Below are positions 55,038 through 63,581 of a stretch of DNA of 64,000 nucleotides, piece after piece; position 1 is the first letter of the stretch; every line of letters starts with the position of its first letter. The notes under the pieces are model-generated. The model worked only from the letters and a program-made list of their open reading frames with translations. It was not told where the DNA came from and made no database searches. Made by a program: the position numbers and the translations under genes. This DNA comes from an uncultured Gammaproteobacteria bacterium (GTDB lineage: Bacteria; Pseudomonadota; Gammaproteobacteria; Steroidobacterales; XN24): NCBI GenBank assembly GCA_947259915.1, contig CAMYOC010000053.1:62001-126000 (forward strand). The letters are read 5' to 3'.

Positions 55038-56228
55038 ATGAAGAGAACACCACAGGGGCGACCGTTGTTGATCGCTGCATTGTGTCTGTTGCTGGCCGCG
55101 GTCAGCGCGCAAGCCGGAGGCGAGCCTCGCAGTTTCCGCGCCGGGCAGATCGACGTGATGACGCAGAATCTCTACGTAGGCGGTGATATTTTTCTGCCTT
55201 TCGCCGCCACCACGCCCGAAGAATTCGCCGAACTTGCCGTGCAGGTCATCAACCAGATCATAGCCACGGACTTCCGCGAACGCTCCGTGAGCCTCGCCGG
55301 ACAGATGCTGGACGCCGACCCTCATCTGATCGGTCTGCAGGAGGTCTATGTGCTGCGCGTCTGTGCGCTCGAGGATCCTGAGTTCTGCCTGCTGGACGAT
55401 GACTACCTGGAGATCCTGCTGGCAGATCTCAATAAAGACGGCGACCGCTATCGAGCGGTGGCCGAGGTTACGAATATAGAGATCCCGGCCCTGCCGCTAC
55501 CGGTCCCGGGTCTGGGTGTATTCCTGGTGTCCATCGAGGATCGCGACGTGATTCTGGCTCGTGCCGATGTGCAGACAACCAATCCGGTGGGCGAGAACTT
55601 CTGCGCCGGCGTGCCGGTGCCGCCGGAGAGTCTGTTATCCGGGCTGCTGCCAAAGATCCTGCGCGGCTACGCGATGGTGGATGCCCGCGTAAAGGGGCGG
55701 GACTATCGCTTTGTAAACACCCATCTCGAGATTTCCGAGCAGCCGGTGTTTAGCACTTTCCAGAGCCAGCAGGCTTTTGAGTTGATCGGACCGCCAGACC
55801 CGGACTGTCCCAGCGCCGGACCTTTGTTCTCGGCGCAACAGACGGTGGTTCTCGTCGGCGACTTCAACTCCGATCCCGACGCCGGGCCATTGGTGCCCTG
55901 TCTGGCGCCAGGCGGGTTGTGCCCGACGCCGTATGCCTTGCTCAGCCAGGCCGGGTATGTGGACACCTGGAGTGCGCGCGGCGGCCGCTGGGATGCGGGG
56001 CTCACCTGTTGTCAGGAGGAGGACCTGCGCAACGCGTCATCGATTCTCTCTGAACGGGTAGACCAGATCTGGGTGGGCAAGGCACCGGATCATTATGGCG
56101 GCCCGGTGGTCAGGGGCGTGAGGGCGGAGGTGCTCGGCGACGAGCCCGCCGACAAGACGCCGAACGGGCTCTGGCCCTCGGACCATGCCGGTGTGGCGGC
56201 GCGCATGACCTTGCGGGTGCCGAAATAG
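55038..56228 (+). CDS. Exported endonuclease/exonuclease/phosphatase-fold protein
   Basis: A 396-residue protein; ATG 55038 follows GGGGAGG and starts a signal peptide ending AVSAQAG (about residue 27). The EEP core is MTQNLYVGGD (metal Asn), LIGLQEVY (metal Glu), VNTHLE, LVGDFNSDP (Asp-x-Asn) and WPSDHAGVAARM (His base). Substrates in the family include nucleic acids, phosphoinositides and sphingomyelin, and these motifs do not tell them apart. A TATACT box at 54993-54998 is a likely -10. Six Cys suggest disulfides, fitting an extracytoplasmic enzyme. Confidence 0.88.
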   Translation: MKRTPQGRPLLIAALCLLLAAVSAQAGGEPRSFRAGQIDVMTQNLYVGGDIFLPFAATTPEEFAELAVQVINQIIATDFRERSVSLAGQMLDADPHLIGLQEVYVLRVCALEDPEFCLLDDDYLEILLADLNKDGDRYRAVAEVTNIEIPALPLPVPGLGVFLVSIEDRDVILARADVQTTNPVGENFCAGVPVPPESLLSGLLPKILRGYAMVDARVKGRDYRFVNTHLEISEQPVFSTFQSQQAFELIGPPDPDCPSAGPLFSAQQTVVLVGDFNSDPDAGPLVPCLAPGGLCPTPYALLSQAGYVDTWSARGGRWDAGLTCCQEEDLRNASSILSERVDQIWVGKAPDHYGGPVVRGVRAEVLGDEPADKTPNGLWPSDHAGVAARMTLRVPK

Positions 56229-56273
56229 GTGACGCCGCCGCCGGGCCGGGTGGCATAATCGAGACTGCCTTAC

Positions 56274-56296
56274 GGGGCGCCTGCGGGCGCCCCTTT
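56274..56296 (+). terminator. Terminator after the EEP gene
   Basis: Stem GGGGCGC (56274-56280) / GCGCCCC (56287-56293) with a 6 nt loop, then TTT (56294-56296). The T tract is short, so termination may be partial, and readthrough into the mazG-like gene is possible. Confidence 0.55.
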
Positions 56297-56313
56297 CAGT
56301 CAGGGAACGGACG

Positions 56314-56667
56314 GTGCAAGAATTCTCGCTCGACAAGCTGGCACACGAACTCAGAGCCTTTGCCGAGGAGCGTGACTGGGAGCAGTTCCATGCGCCCAAG
56401 AACCTGGCCATGGCGCTGATCGTCGAGGCTGCGGAACTGGTGGAGCAGTTCCAGTGGCTGACGCCGGAGCAAAGCGAGCAGCCGGATCCGGAGCGGCGGC
56501 GCCGCATCGAGGCCGAGCTGGCCGATATCCTGATCTATCTGGTCAGGCTTGCGGATCGGCTGGAGATTGATCTGCCCGCGGCCGTGGCCACCAAGATAGA
56601 GCACAATCGGAGCAAGTATCCGGCCGAGCGGGTGCGCGGCAACGCGGCCAAGTATGACGAGTACTGA
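56314..56667 (+). CDS. MazG-like nucleotide pyrophosphohydrolase (dCTPase type)
   Basis: A 117-residue protein from GTG 56314. Two metal-binding helices are clear: LIVEAAELVEQFQWL (EExxE type) and AELADILIYLVRLAD (ExxD). This is the length of the RS21-C6/DctPP1-like house-cleaning enzymes, which hydrolyse non-standard nucleoside triphosphates. Its stop overlaps the rlmJ start by 1 nt (TGATG), and the weak start codon suggests modest expression. Operon with rlmJ and a VanZ-like gene. Confidence 0.88.
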   Translation: MQEFSLDKLAHELRAFAEERDWEQFHAPKNLAMALIVEAAELVEQFQWLTPEQSEQPDPERRRRIEAELADILIYLVRLADRLEIDLPAAVATKIEHNRSKYPAERVRGNAAKYDEY

Positions 56668-57593
56668 TGAATTATCGACACATCTTTCATGCCGGGAATT
56701 TCGCCGATGTGGCCAAACACGTCGGGCTGGTGTGTCTGCTCGAGCGACTCGCCGCCAAGGGCAAGCCGTTCGCCTATGTCGACACCCATGCCGGGGCCGG
56801 TCTTTACGACCTCCGCCGGAGTGAGGTCAGGCGCTCGGGTGAAGCCGAGGAGGGTATCCGTCGCCTCGCAACCAGCCCGGTCCCCGAGGGTGTCATCGGT
56901 CGATATCTTCAGCTGGTGCGATCGTTCCAGCCGCATGCAGATGCCCTCGACGTCTATCCGGGTTCCCCGCTGATCGCCCAGCGCATGATGCGCGAGGCAG
57001 ACCGGGCGCTGTTGTGTGAGTTGCAGCCGGGGCAGGCGCGACTGTTGCGCCAGCAGATTGGCACGGACCGCCGCTTCGGCATACACCATCGGGATGGTTA
57101 CGAAGGTCTGGGTGCGCTGCTGCCGCCGCAGCCGCGTCGCGGCATGGTCCTGATCGACCCGCCTTACGAGCAGGAGCACGAACTGCAGCGTTTGATCCCG
57201 GCTCTGGAGCAGGCCACGCGGCGCTGGCCGACCGGCATCTTCGTCGTCTGGTATCCGATCAAGCACCGGCGTGATCTGCGTGGTTTTTATCGCCAGCTTG
57301 CCGGCGCCGGTATCGGTCCGGTGTTGCTGGCCGAGCTGGGCGTGCGGCCCGGCGACAACGAGGCGCGTCTGAACGGCAGCGGACTGGCGATCATCCGCCC
57401 GCCGTGGCAGATAGAGCAGACGCTGACGACAGCCTGGTCCGAACTGGCCCGACGCCTCGGGGATGCCGGCGGCGCATGGTCGGATGTGCGCTGGCTGTCA
57501 CGCTCAGCACCTGCGGTCGAAGTCGAGACCCGCAAGGTCCGGCGCAGGTCGAAACCCGCGGCCGCGACGGCGCGGATGCGTACCCCGCGATGA
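56667..57593 (+). CDS. rlmJ: 23S rRNA (adenine(2030)-N6)-methyltransferase
   Basis: A 308-residue SAM-dependent enzyme that methylates A2030 of 23S rRNA. It begins with the family N-terminus MNYRHIFHAGNFADVAKH, and the catalytic DPPYE motif is at about residue 164. The motif YVDTHAGAGLYDL holds the SAM-binding loop, and GNEARLNGSGLAIIRPP-like text follows (NEARLNGSGL). A basic extension of about 30 residues after the core is longer than in E. coli (280 residues). It overlaps the next gene by ATGA. Confidence 0.95.
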   Translation: MNYRHIFHAGNFADVAKHVGLVCLLERLAAKGKPFAYVDTHAGAGLYDLRRSEVRRSGEAEEGIRRLATSPVPEGVIGRYLQLVRSFQPHADALDVYPGSPLIAQRMMREADRALLCELQPGQARLLRQQIGTDRRFGIHHRDGYEGLGALLPPQPRRGMVLIDPPYEQEHELQRLIPALEQATRRWPTGIFVVWYPIKHRRDLRGFYRQLAGAGIGPVLLAELGVRPGDNEARLNGSGLAIIRPPWQIEQTLTTAWSELARRLGDAGGAWSDVRWLSRSAPAVEVETRKVRRRSKPAAATARMRTPR

Positions 57594-58567
57594 GCAGCGT
57601 TGCCTCTCGCCGCCGCCGGGTCGTATTGGGTGCCATCGGCATCGTGCTGCTGCTGTGGGCGCTGCTGGCGGGACGCCCGCCCCGTTCCACTCTGTTGTGG
57701 CACGAGGTCTACAATCTGGGACACATCCCGCTGTTCGGTATGTTCGCGCTGGTGGTGCTGGAGATGTCCCGCGCCGGCCTGCGTCGTCTGCCGCCTGACT
57801 CGTGGATCCACTACGGGATCGCGTTGGCGGCCACCGTGATTGTGAGTATCGCCACCGAGCTGGCTCAGCTGGATATGGCGGGTCGCCAGGCCGAGGTTCA
57901 GGATGCGTTCCACAACATTATCGGTGGGCTCTGTTTTCTCGGTCTGAGGGCGTCCCTGGATACCCGTCTGTGGCAGCCGGATCGGTCGCGGTTGCGACGC
58001 TGGGTTGCGGTCGGTGCCGCGATGGCGCTGCTAATCTCGTTCTGGCCGCTGATGAGCCTGGGCTGGCACTACGGCATGCGCGCGGCAGCGTTCCCGGTGC
58101 TGGTGGATCTGGATAGCCGCTGGCAGGGCCCGTTCCTGGGCTCGCCCCGGGCGCATCTCGACAAGGTGCAGGCCCCGGCGGGCTGGCAACAGCGCAAGAA
58201 TCAAAAAGTCGTGGCGGTGCGCTTCTATGCGGCGCCGTGGCCGGGGGTGAGCGTCCACGAGCCCTATCCGGACTGGTCGGCTTTCAGCCGTCTGCGTCTT
58301 GACGTCTATTCGGAGCTGGCGGAACCGGTGGAGCTGATCCTGCGGATCGACGACGCCAGGCACAACAACCAGTATCGAGATCGATTCAACCGGACCTTTA
58401 CCATCGAGCCGGGTCTGAATGAAATCGGCGTGTCGCTGCGGGACGTGGCCGATGCGCCAGCCGGGCGTCCGCTGGATATCCAGGATATCGCACAAATGAT
58501 CCTGTTTACGCGCCGTCCGGAAGCGCCCTTTACGCTGTATTTCAGCGAAATCTGGCTGGAGCAGTAG
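57590..58567 (+). CDS. VanZ-like membrane protein with C-terminal jelly-roll domain (paralogue 1)
   Basis: A 325-residue protein from ATG 57590. The N-terminal half has about five membrane helices with the VanZ-like signature (NLGHIPLFGMFALVVLE and a later ATELAQL.M.GRQAEVQDAFHNIIGG, here within AELAQLDMAGRQAEVQD). The C-terminal part (about residues 180-325) is a galactose-binding-like beta-sandwich with WSAFSRLRLDVYSELAEPVE, ILRIDD and FNRTFTIEPGLNEIGVSL. It may bind carbohydrate outside the membrane. A paralogue lies at 60402. It converges on the thioredoxin gene. Confidence 0.82.
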   Translation: MSSVASRRRRVVLGAIGIVLLLWALLAGRPPRSTLLWHEVYNLGHIPLFGMFALVVLEMSRAGLRRLPPDSWIHYGIALAATVIVSIATELAQLDMAGRQAEVQDAFHNIIGGLCFLGLRASLDTRLWQPDRSRLRRWVAVGAAMALLISFWPLMSLGWHYGMRAAAFPVLVDLDSRWQGPFLGSPRAHLDKVQAPAGWQQRKNQKVVAVRFYAAPWPGVSVHEPYPDWSAFSRLRLDVYSELAEPVELILRIDDARHNNQYRDRFNRTFTIEPGLNEIGVSLRDVADAPAGRPLDIQDIAQMILFTRRPEAPFTLYFSEIWLEQ

Positions 58568-58606
58568 CGCCTCCCGCCGCCGCCCCGAAGACACCCGGTC
58601 GCGGTC

Positions 58607-60217
58607 TCAGGCTTCTTCGAGTACCGCGCGGCAGGTGACCAGACTGGTTTCGTCGTCCGCCAGGCTCGCGCACAGCCCGGCCACGCGGTTTTGGATCATC
58701 GCGATCTGTTGGTCGTAGCGACCATCTTCGTTCCATGCAGCAAGCTTCTGGCTCAACCGATTCAGGATCCGACCGGTGCGGCCGTGGATCGCATCAGACT
58801 GGCCATCAAGCTCGGACAGCACTTGTTCGGTAACAGCGGCGATCGTGTCGGCGTCTTCCGGCGTCATCTCGATCAAACCATTGACGTAGCCATAACCCCA
58901 CTGGAAACGGGTGGCGGGCCCCTGCGATTCGTCGTAGGCGCGTTTGAGCCAGACCAGCGCCGCATCGGTGTTGCCGGCTTTCTGCTCGAGTTCGGCCAGG
59001 TCCAGCATGAAATAGTAGGGCTGGCGCGACTTCTCCAGCTCGGCGGTGAGCAGGGTCCGCGCCTCGTCATCGAGACCCGCGTCGGACAACACATACCAGG
59101 CGGTATTGATGACCGCCTGACGTTGATAGGGTGTCTTCGCCTCGGCATCGGCCCAGGCCACGCGCGCTGCGACGTTCTGCTGCAGCGATTCGGGGATGGG
59201 CGCCTCCGCATCGTCGATACGGACAAGATCCATACGCGTCATGCTGGTGGCGAGCCGATGGGCGATCGAGTAATCCGGATCGGCGTCGATCGCATCGAGC
59301 CGCTTGTTCCATCTGCGCAGCAGTCCGTCACGCTCCAGTGACCCGGATGCCGTGGTGGCGGCAAGGATGGGCCGCGCCTCATAGAGCGTCATATAGACGT
59401 TAGCCCGGGATAGCTGATCGTCTTCCAGTATTGTGGCTACGCGCGTCACCGCCGTTACCTTGTCAGCAAAAGCGAGCGGTATCTCTGTTTCTTCCGCTGC
59501 GGCGATGGCGGCTGTCAGATAGGCCACGTACAGGCGCGCCGATGCGGCCGCCAGCCCCGGTGGGCAGGCCTCGCTCATGCGACGGAAGACCTCGAGCTGG
59601 TCGCGGTCCGCCATTGCCCGCTCGTTGTCCTGCTGCCAGGAATAAAAAGCCAGCAGCCGGAAATCGTCTTCGCTCAGATCCTGCCCGGCCATCAGCGCGT
59701 CGAGCACATCCGCGACCGGGCGGACATTCTGCAGGGTCAGATCAAGCACGTCGGCATACAGACCGATATCCAGACCGCCAGGTATCCGCGTGATCTCCTC
59801 GCCCGCGCTGTTAAACACGATCATGGTCGGATAGCCCATCACGCCAAAGCGATCACCGAGCTTCTGCGCCCGTTCGGTATCGCCGTCCAGATAGACCGGA
59901 ACGAACAGCCGCGATTTCTCGATGAACTCGGGTCGGCTGAAGATCGTCGCCTTGATCTGGTTGCAGGGCGGGCACCAGGCAGCGCCCCAGTACAGAAACA
60001 GCGGCTTGTCTTCGGCGGCAGCGAGGGCGAAGGCCGCGTCCACATCGCCCTTGAGCCATGCGATCGAGTCCTGCGCGGTTTCGTGCACGGGCTGCGCGGA
60101 GGAGGCCGTCTCGGCCGCAGCGGAATGATCGTCCGCCGGCCCGGCGTCGCGGTCGCAGGCGGTCAGCGAAGCTGTGAGAGCCAGCGACAATAAGAGTTTC
60201 CGGATCGATGCGGTCAT
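58607..60217 (-). CDS. Thioredoxin-fold lipoprotein with WCPPC motif
   Basis: A 536-residue protein; ATG 60217 is preferred to ATG 60232 because GGAG lies upstream. The lipobox LTAC has Cys21. Residues 55-175 form a thioredoxin domain with active site W81-C-P-P-C85 and a cis-Pro in VMGYPTMIVF. The rest, about 350 residues, is helical and TPR-like (for example AELEQKAGNTDAALVWLKRAYDESQG). It would reduce or isomerise disulfides or shuttle electrons in the periplasm. The neighbours are two VanZ-type genes; no partner for DsbD-like reduction is in the window. Confidence 0.88.
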   Translation of the reverse strand: MTASIRKLLLSLALTASLTACDRDAGPADDHSAAAETASSAQPVHETAQDSIAWLKGDVDAAFALAAAEDKPLFLYWGAAWCPPCNQIKATIFSRPEFIEKSRLFVPVYLDGDTERAQKLGDRFGVMGYPTMIVFNSAGEEITRIPGGLDIGLYADVLDLTLQNVRPVADVLDALMAGQDLSEDDFRLLAFYSWQQDNERAMADRDQLEVFRRMSEACPPGLAAASARLYVAYLTAAIAAAEETEIPLAFADKVTAVTRVATILEDDQLSRANVYMTLYEARPILAATTASGSLERDGLLRRWNKRLDAIDADPDYSIAHRLATSMTRMDLVRIDDAEAPIPESLQQNVAARVAWADAEAKTPYQRQAVINTAWYVLSDAGLDDEARTLLTAELEKSRQPYYFMLDLAELEQKAGNTDAALVWLKRAYDESQGPATRFQWGYGYVNGLIEMTPEDADTIAAVTEQVLSELDGQSDAIHGRTGRILNRLSQKLAAWNEDGRYDQQIAMIQNRVAGLCASLADDETSLVTCRAVLEEA

Positions 60218-60401
60218 GCCTGGTATCTCCATGGGCTTTACCCGAGGCCGTCAGGGTCAAACATCTTATAGCCTGGCGGGGTCCGCCACCATGCGCTGAA
60301 GATTGCGGGGTGACAGCTGAGCGGCTAGTTTATGCGGTTCAGCCCGACCTATATCTGCACAGGGTCAGCGGGCGCCGGGCGACCGCCGCCGCATTGGAGC
60401 G

Positions 60402-61469
60402 ATGGAGAACAAACGCATCATCGACGAGATGCCCGTGCTCAAGGCCGGGACCATGCGCCGCAGGGGACCCGGCGCCAGGTTGATCGTGCTCTATCTGGCC
60501 GCAATCCTGCTGCTGGCCGCGTTTGTGACCTTCGACAGCCGACCCGCACACAACCAGTTCCTCGGTGCGCTCTACGCATTCCGCCACGTGCTGTTGCTGG
60601 GTTTCGGTGGACTGATGTTCCTGGAGCTGACCGCGCTCCTCGGCCGTCGCTGGATCCGCAAGCGCTCGCTGTATTACGCGGCTGCCGCCACGATTGTGCT
60701 GCTGGCGGCAGTGCGTATCGAGTTCTCACACCTGCCCTGGGACGGCGAACGGCTGTTGCGCAATTTTGTCGGCGGTGTGGCGTTCCTGCTGATGAGCGGG
60801 GCGTTTGACCGGCCGCTGCGCCGCGAGCACGATCGTCTGCGTGGCCGGGCGCGAAAAGTCCTCGTAGCGACCGCCACCCTTATCCTGGTGACCATCCTCC
60901 ATCCGCTGGTGCCGGTGGCCCTGGCCTACGCCGGACGCAGCGGCAGCTTCCCGGTCGTCGTCGAGTTCACTGAGAACTGGCAGAAGACCTTTGTTACGTC
61001 CCGTGACGCCATGTTGTTCAACGGTCCCGCGCCCCGGGACTGGGATTCGCGCCGTAACAAGCTCACCGCGATGGTCAGCTTCGATCCGGTGGCTGGTGCC
61101 GGCGTCACCGCCAGCGAGGTCTATCCGGACTGGAGCGGCTTTAACTGGATCCGCTTCCAGGTGTATTCGGAGGAGCCTGGGGTGAGGCGGCTGGTGCTGG
61201 AGATCGACGATCAAAAAAAGTCAGTGGAACCCGGCAAGCTCTATCGGCGGGTGTTCGATGTCCACCAGGGTCTGAATGATTTCGAGATCCCGTTCTCCGA
61301 GATCCGCGGCGGTCCCGATGAGCGCCCATTGAAGATGCGGAAGATCCGCCATATCGGCATCTATGCTGCCGATGCCGAGCGGCGTTTCCGCCTGTTCTTC
61401 AGCGATTTCAGACTGGTCGAGGAACCGGTCAATCCGGCCAACAGGGCCCGCGGGTCGGCCGCCGAATGA
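60402..61469 (+). CDS. VanZ-like membrane protein with C-terminal jelly-roll domain (paralogue 2)
   Basis: A 355-residue protein from ATG 60402 with GGAG 3 nt upstream. Four to five membrane helices in the first 170 residues (RLIVLYLAAILLLAAFVTF, FRHVLLLGFGGLMFLEL, LYYAAAATIVLLAAV, RKVLVATATLILVTIL) are followed by a beta-sandwich (YPDWSGFNWIRFQVYSEEPGV, LVLEIDD, RVFDVHQGLNDFEIPF, FRLFFSDFRLVE). Its jelly-roll matches that of the paralogue at 57590 motif by motif; the membrane half is more diverged and lacks the full VanZ Glu motif. It faces the NhaC gene tail-to-tail. Confidence 0.8.
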   Translation: MENKRIIDEMPVLKAGTMRRRGPGARLIVLYLAAILLLAAFVTFDSRPAHNQFLGALYAFRHVLLLGFGGLMFLELTALLGRRWIRKRSLYYAAAATIVLLAAVRIEFSHLPWDGERLLRNFVGGVAFLLMSGAFDRPLRREHDRLRGRARKVLVATATLILVTILHPLVPVALAYAGRSGSFPVVVEFTENWQKTFVTSRDAMLFNGPAPRDWDSRRNKLTAMVSFDPVAGAGVTASEVYPDWSGFNWIRFQVYSEEPGVRRLVLEIDDQKKSVEPGKLYRRVFDVHQGLNDFEIPFSEIRGGPDERPLKMRKIRHIGIYAADAERRFRLFFSDFRLVEEPVNPANRARGSAAE

Positions 61470-61548
61470 AGCGCGATCGGCGTATCTGGATAGCCCGAGA
61501 CCGCGCGCGTCGCTGCTGTGTCATCTCCGGTCTGACCGCTGTTTCGTC

Positions 61549-63060
61549 CTAGGCTCTCGGATCTTCGTCGATCGGGGGGATGGTCTCTCCGTCAGCGTAG
61601 CGATCCTGCTTGAAGTCCCGCATGCCGTAGATCACCGCGACCAGCGGGTTGATCAGATTCAGGAAACAGAACGGGAGATAGGCGAGTGTGGCCACGCCGA
61701 GGGTCGCCGCCATGTAGGCGCCGCCGCTGTTCCAGGGCACCAGGCAAGAGGTCAGCGTTCCCGCATCTTCTACCGTACGTGAGAGGTTTCGTGCCTTGAG
61801 ACGGCGGCGTCGGAATTCTTCGCGGAACATGCGCCCCGGGATCACGATAGACATGTACTGATCGGCGGTGACGATGTTGGACAGCATCGTCGTGCCGACC
61901 ACCGCTGCGATCAGCGAGCCGGTGCCACGCGCTGCGCGCAGGATCGCCGCGATCATCCGTTCCAGCAGACCGGTGTGATCCATCACCGCGCCAAACGACA
62001 GCGCGGTGAGGATAAGAAAGATGGTATTCAAAAACGCCAGCATGCCACCCCGGCTCAACAGGGCGTCGACGGCAGCATCACCGGTTGCCGAGGTGTAGCC
62101 GGCAAACAGCGATGTCCATACGCCTTTGGTCAGCGCCAGGCCCCGCGGCAGTCCCGGGCTTGCCGCGAGATCTGTCACCCGGTCCGGTTGCAATAACACC
62201 GCAAGCACGCCGCCCAGCGCGGCGCCGGCGAGTATCGTCGGCAGGGCCGGCACTCGTCGCATGGCCAGCCAGATCAACAGCGCCACCGGCAACAGCGTCA
62301 ACGGGCTCAGATTGAATTGAGCCGACAAGGTGGCCGACGTCTCTGCGAGTCTGGCCGTGTCGGCGCCGGGTGTGGCGAAAACGCCGATCAGCGTGAACAG
62401 ACTCAGCGCGAGCAGAAAGGATGGGCCGGTGGTCCAGGCCATGTGCCGGATGTGGGTAAACAACTCGGTACCTACCACCGCCGAGGCCAGATTGGTGGTG
62501 TCCGACAGCGGCGACATCTTGTCGCCAAAGTACGCGCCCGAGATGATCGCGCCAGCCGTAATTTCCGGGCTCAATCCGAGCGCCAGCGAGACGCCGATCA
62601 GGGCCACGCCGATAGTGCCGGCGGTGGTCCAGGAGCTGCCGATGGCGGTGGCGACGACCGCGCAGATCAGGCAGGTGGCGGCGTAGAACAGCGATGGGTT
62701 GAGTACCTGCAACCCGTAGTGGATCAGCGTCGGCACGGTACCCGCCAGCATCCAGGTGCCGATCAACGCGCCTACCGCCAGCAGGATCAACATCGCGCCG
62801 ATAGCCACCGCGATGCCGTTGCCGATGGCGCTGTGGATGGCGTACCAGCGATGGCCGTTTTTCAGCGCCACCAGGCTGGCCACTGCGGTTGCCAGAATTA
62901 GGGCGACCTGGTTGGGGCCGTAGGAAGAGTCGGCGCCGAAAAGATATACCGACAGCGTAAGCATGGTGATCAGGCAGGCCAGCGGCAGCAGGGCATCCAA
63001 CAGGCTCGGAATCCTGACCACGGCCCCCGGCGTTTGTTGCGGTGTTGTTGTGCCCGCCAT
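61549..63060 (-). CDS. NhaC-family Na+/H+ antiporter
   Basis: A 503-residue inner-membrane protein from ATG 63060 with about 12 helices. Family signatures include AGAIISGAYFGDKMSPLSDTTNLASA (the conserved GD.MSPLSDTT motif), IGSSWTTAGTIGVALIG and PWNSGGAYMAATLGV. It exchanges sodium for protons, or may carry lactate/malate in related members. It has a well-defined promoter with an overlapping palindrome upstream, suggesting regulation. Its C-terminus is short and acidic (PPIDEDPRA). Confidence 0.92.
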   Translation of the reverse strand: MAGTTTPQQTPGAVVRIPSLLDALLPLACLITMLTLSVYLFGADSSYGPNQVALILATAVASLVALKNGHRWYAIHSAIGNGIAVAIGAMLILLAVGALIGTWMLAGTVPTLIHYGLQVLNPSLFYAATCLICAVVATAIGSSWTTAGTIGVALIGVSLALGLSPEITAGAIISGAYFGDKMSPLSDTTNLASAVVGTELFTHIRHMAWTTGPSFLLALSLFTLIGVFATPGADTARLAETSATLSAQFNLSPLTLLPVALLIWLAMRRVPALPTILAGAALGGVLAVLLQPDRVTDLAASPGLPRGLALTKGVWTSLFAGYTSATGDAAVDALLSRGGMLAFLNTIFLILTALSFGAVMDHTGLLERMIAAILRAARGTGSLIAAVVGTTMLSNIVTADQYMSIVIPGRMFREEFRRRRLKARNLSRTVEDAGTLTSCLVPWNSGGAYMAATLGVATLAYLPFCFLNLINPLVAVIYGMRDFKQDRYADGETIPPIDEDPRA

Positions 63061-63111
63061 CGAGGCCTGCCCTGTCTGCTGCCGCCACGTCAGTGGCTCG
63101 GCGGAGCGGTC

Positions 63112-63139
63112 AGTATAGGTGCCCGTGGCGGTGACTCAA
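63112..63139 (-). promoter_or_regulatory. Promoter of the NhaC gene
   Basis: TTGAGT (63139-63134), 16 bp, TATACT (63117-63112) on the minus strand, a good sigma-70-type promoter. The start would lie near 63105, a leader of about 45 nt. Confidence 0.6.
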
Positions 63140-63145
63140 GTCACC
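63130..63145. promoter_or_regulatory. Operator-like palindrome overlapping the NhaC -35 box
   Basis: GGTGACT-CA-AGTCACC, a perfect 7+2+7 inverted repeat that covers the -35 hexamer. A dimeric regulator bound here would block polymerase. The regulator is not identified. Confidence 0.5.
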
Positions 63146-63191
63146 CCTTGATCGGATCAATCGCTGGCCGCGTGTTTGCTGACGGCCGGAC

Positions 63192-63219
63192 AAAAAAAGA
63201 GGGTGCCGTGAGGCACCCT
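63192..63219 (-). terminator. Orphan minus-strand terminator
   Basis: Stem AGGGTGCC (63200-63207) / GGCACCCT (63212-63219) with a GTGA tetraloop; on the minus strand it is followed by a T7 tract (complement of 63192-63198). No annotated minus-strand gene lies to its right, so it may end a small unannotated transcript. Confidence 0.7.
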
Positions 63220-63527
63220 GCAAAACCGATTGGAGAGATGACAGAGCCAGGCGTCCGCAACGCGGGGGGCCTGATCCCTGTGGCCTAGATTAGACTGCCT
63301 GTGTGTCGCGGCGCTGCGAACCGGTTCACAGATCAGAGCATAGATGCGTTTGCGCCAGGTGATGACCCGGCAGCACTGTACGCACGGTTATTGCGCCGCG
63401 GCAAACGCAGTCTGCGCGGAGCATTTCGGGTACGCGGCGACGCTGCAAAACTCTATTTACATAGGCTTGCAGCATCAACGAGGTCGGCCGGCAGGGCGCC
63501 GATGCGGCCGACTATCGCAGGCAGTGC

Positions 63528-63555
63528 TTTACGCGCGATTGATCGTCAGTACACT
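63528..63555 (+). promoter_or_regulatory. Probable promoter of the partial amidohydrolase gene
   Basis: TTTACG (63528-63533), 16 bp, TACACT (63550-63555). The start would lie near 63562, about 20 nt before the TTG start. Confidence 0.35.
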
Positions 63556-63581
63556 TGGCACTCATGTACGGAGATTCGATC

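Larger units (their letters stand above)
63061..63581. other. 521 bp intergenic region between NhaC and the second amidohydrolase
   Basis: Divergent region with the NhaC promoter and palindrome (63112-63145), a minus-strand terminator (63192-63219), and a plus-strand promoter for the amidohydrolase (63528-63555). Short open frames exist but have no ribosome site or family match. Confidence 0.5.
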
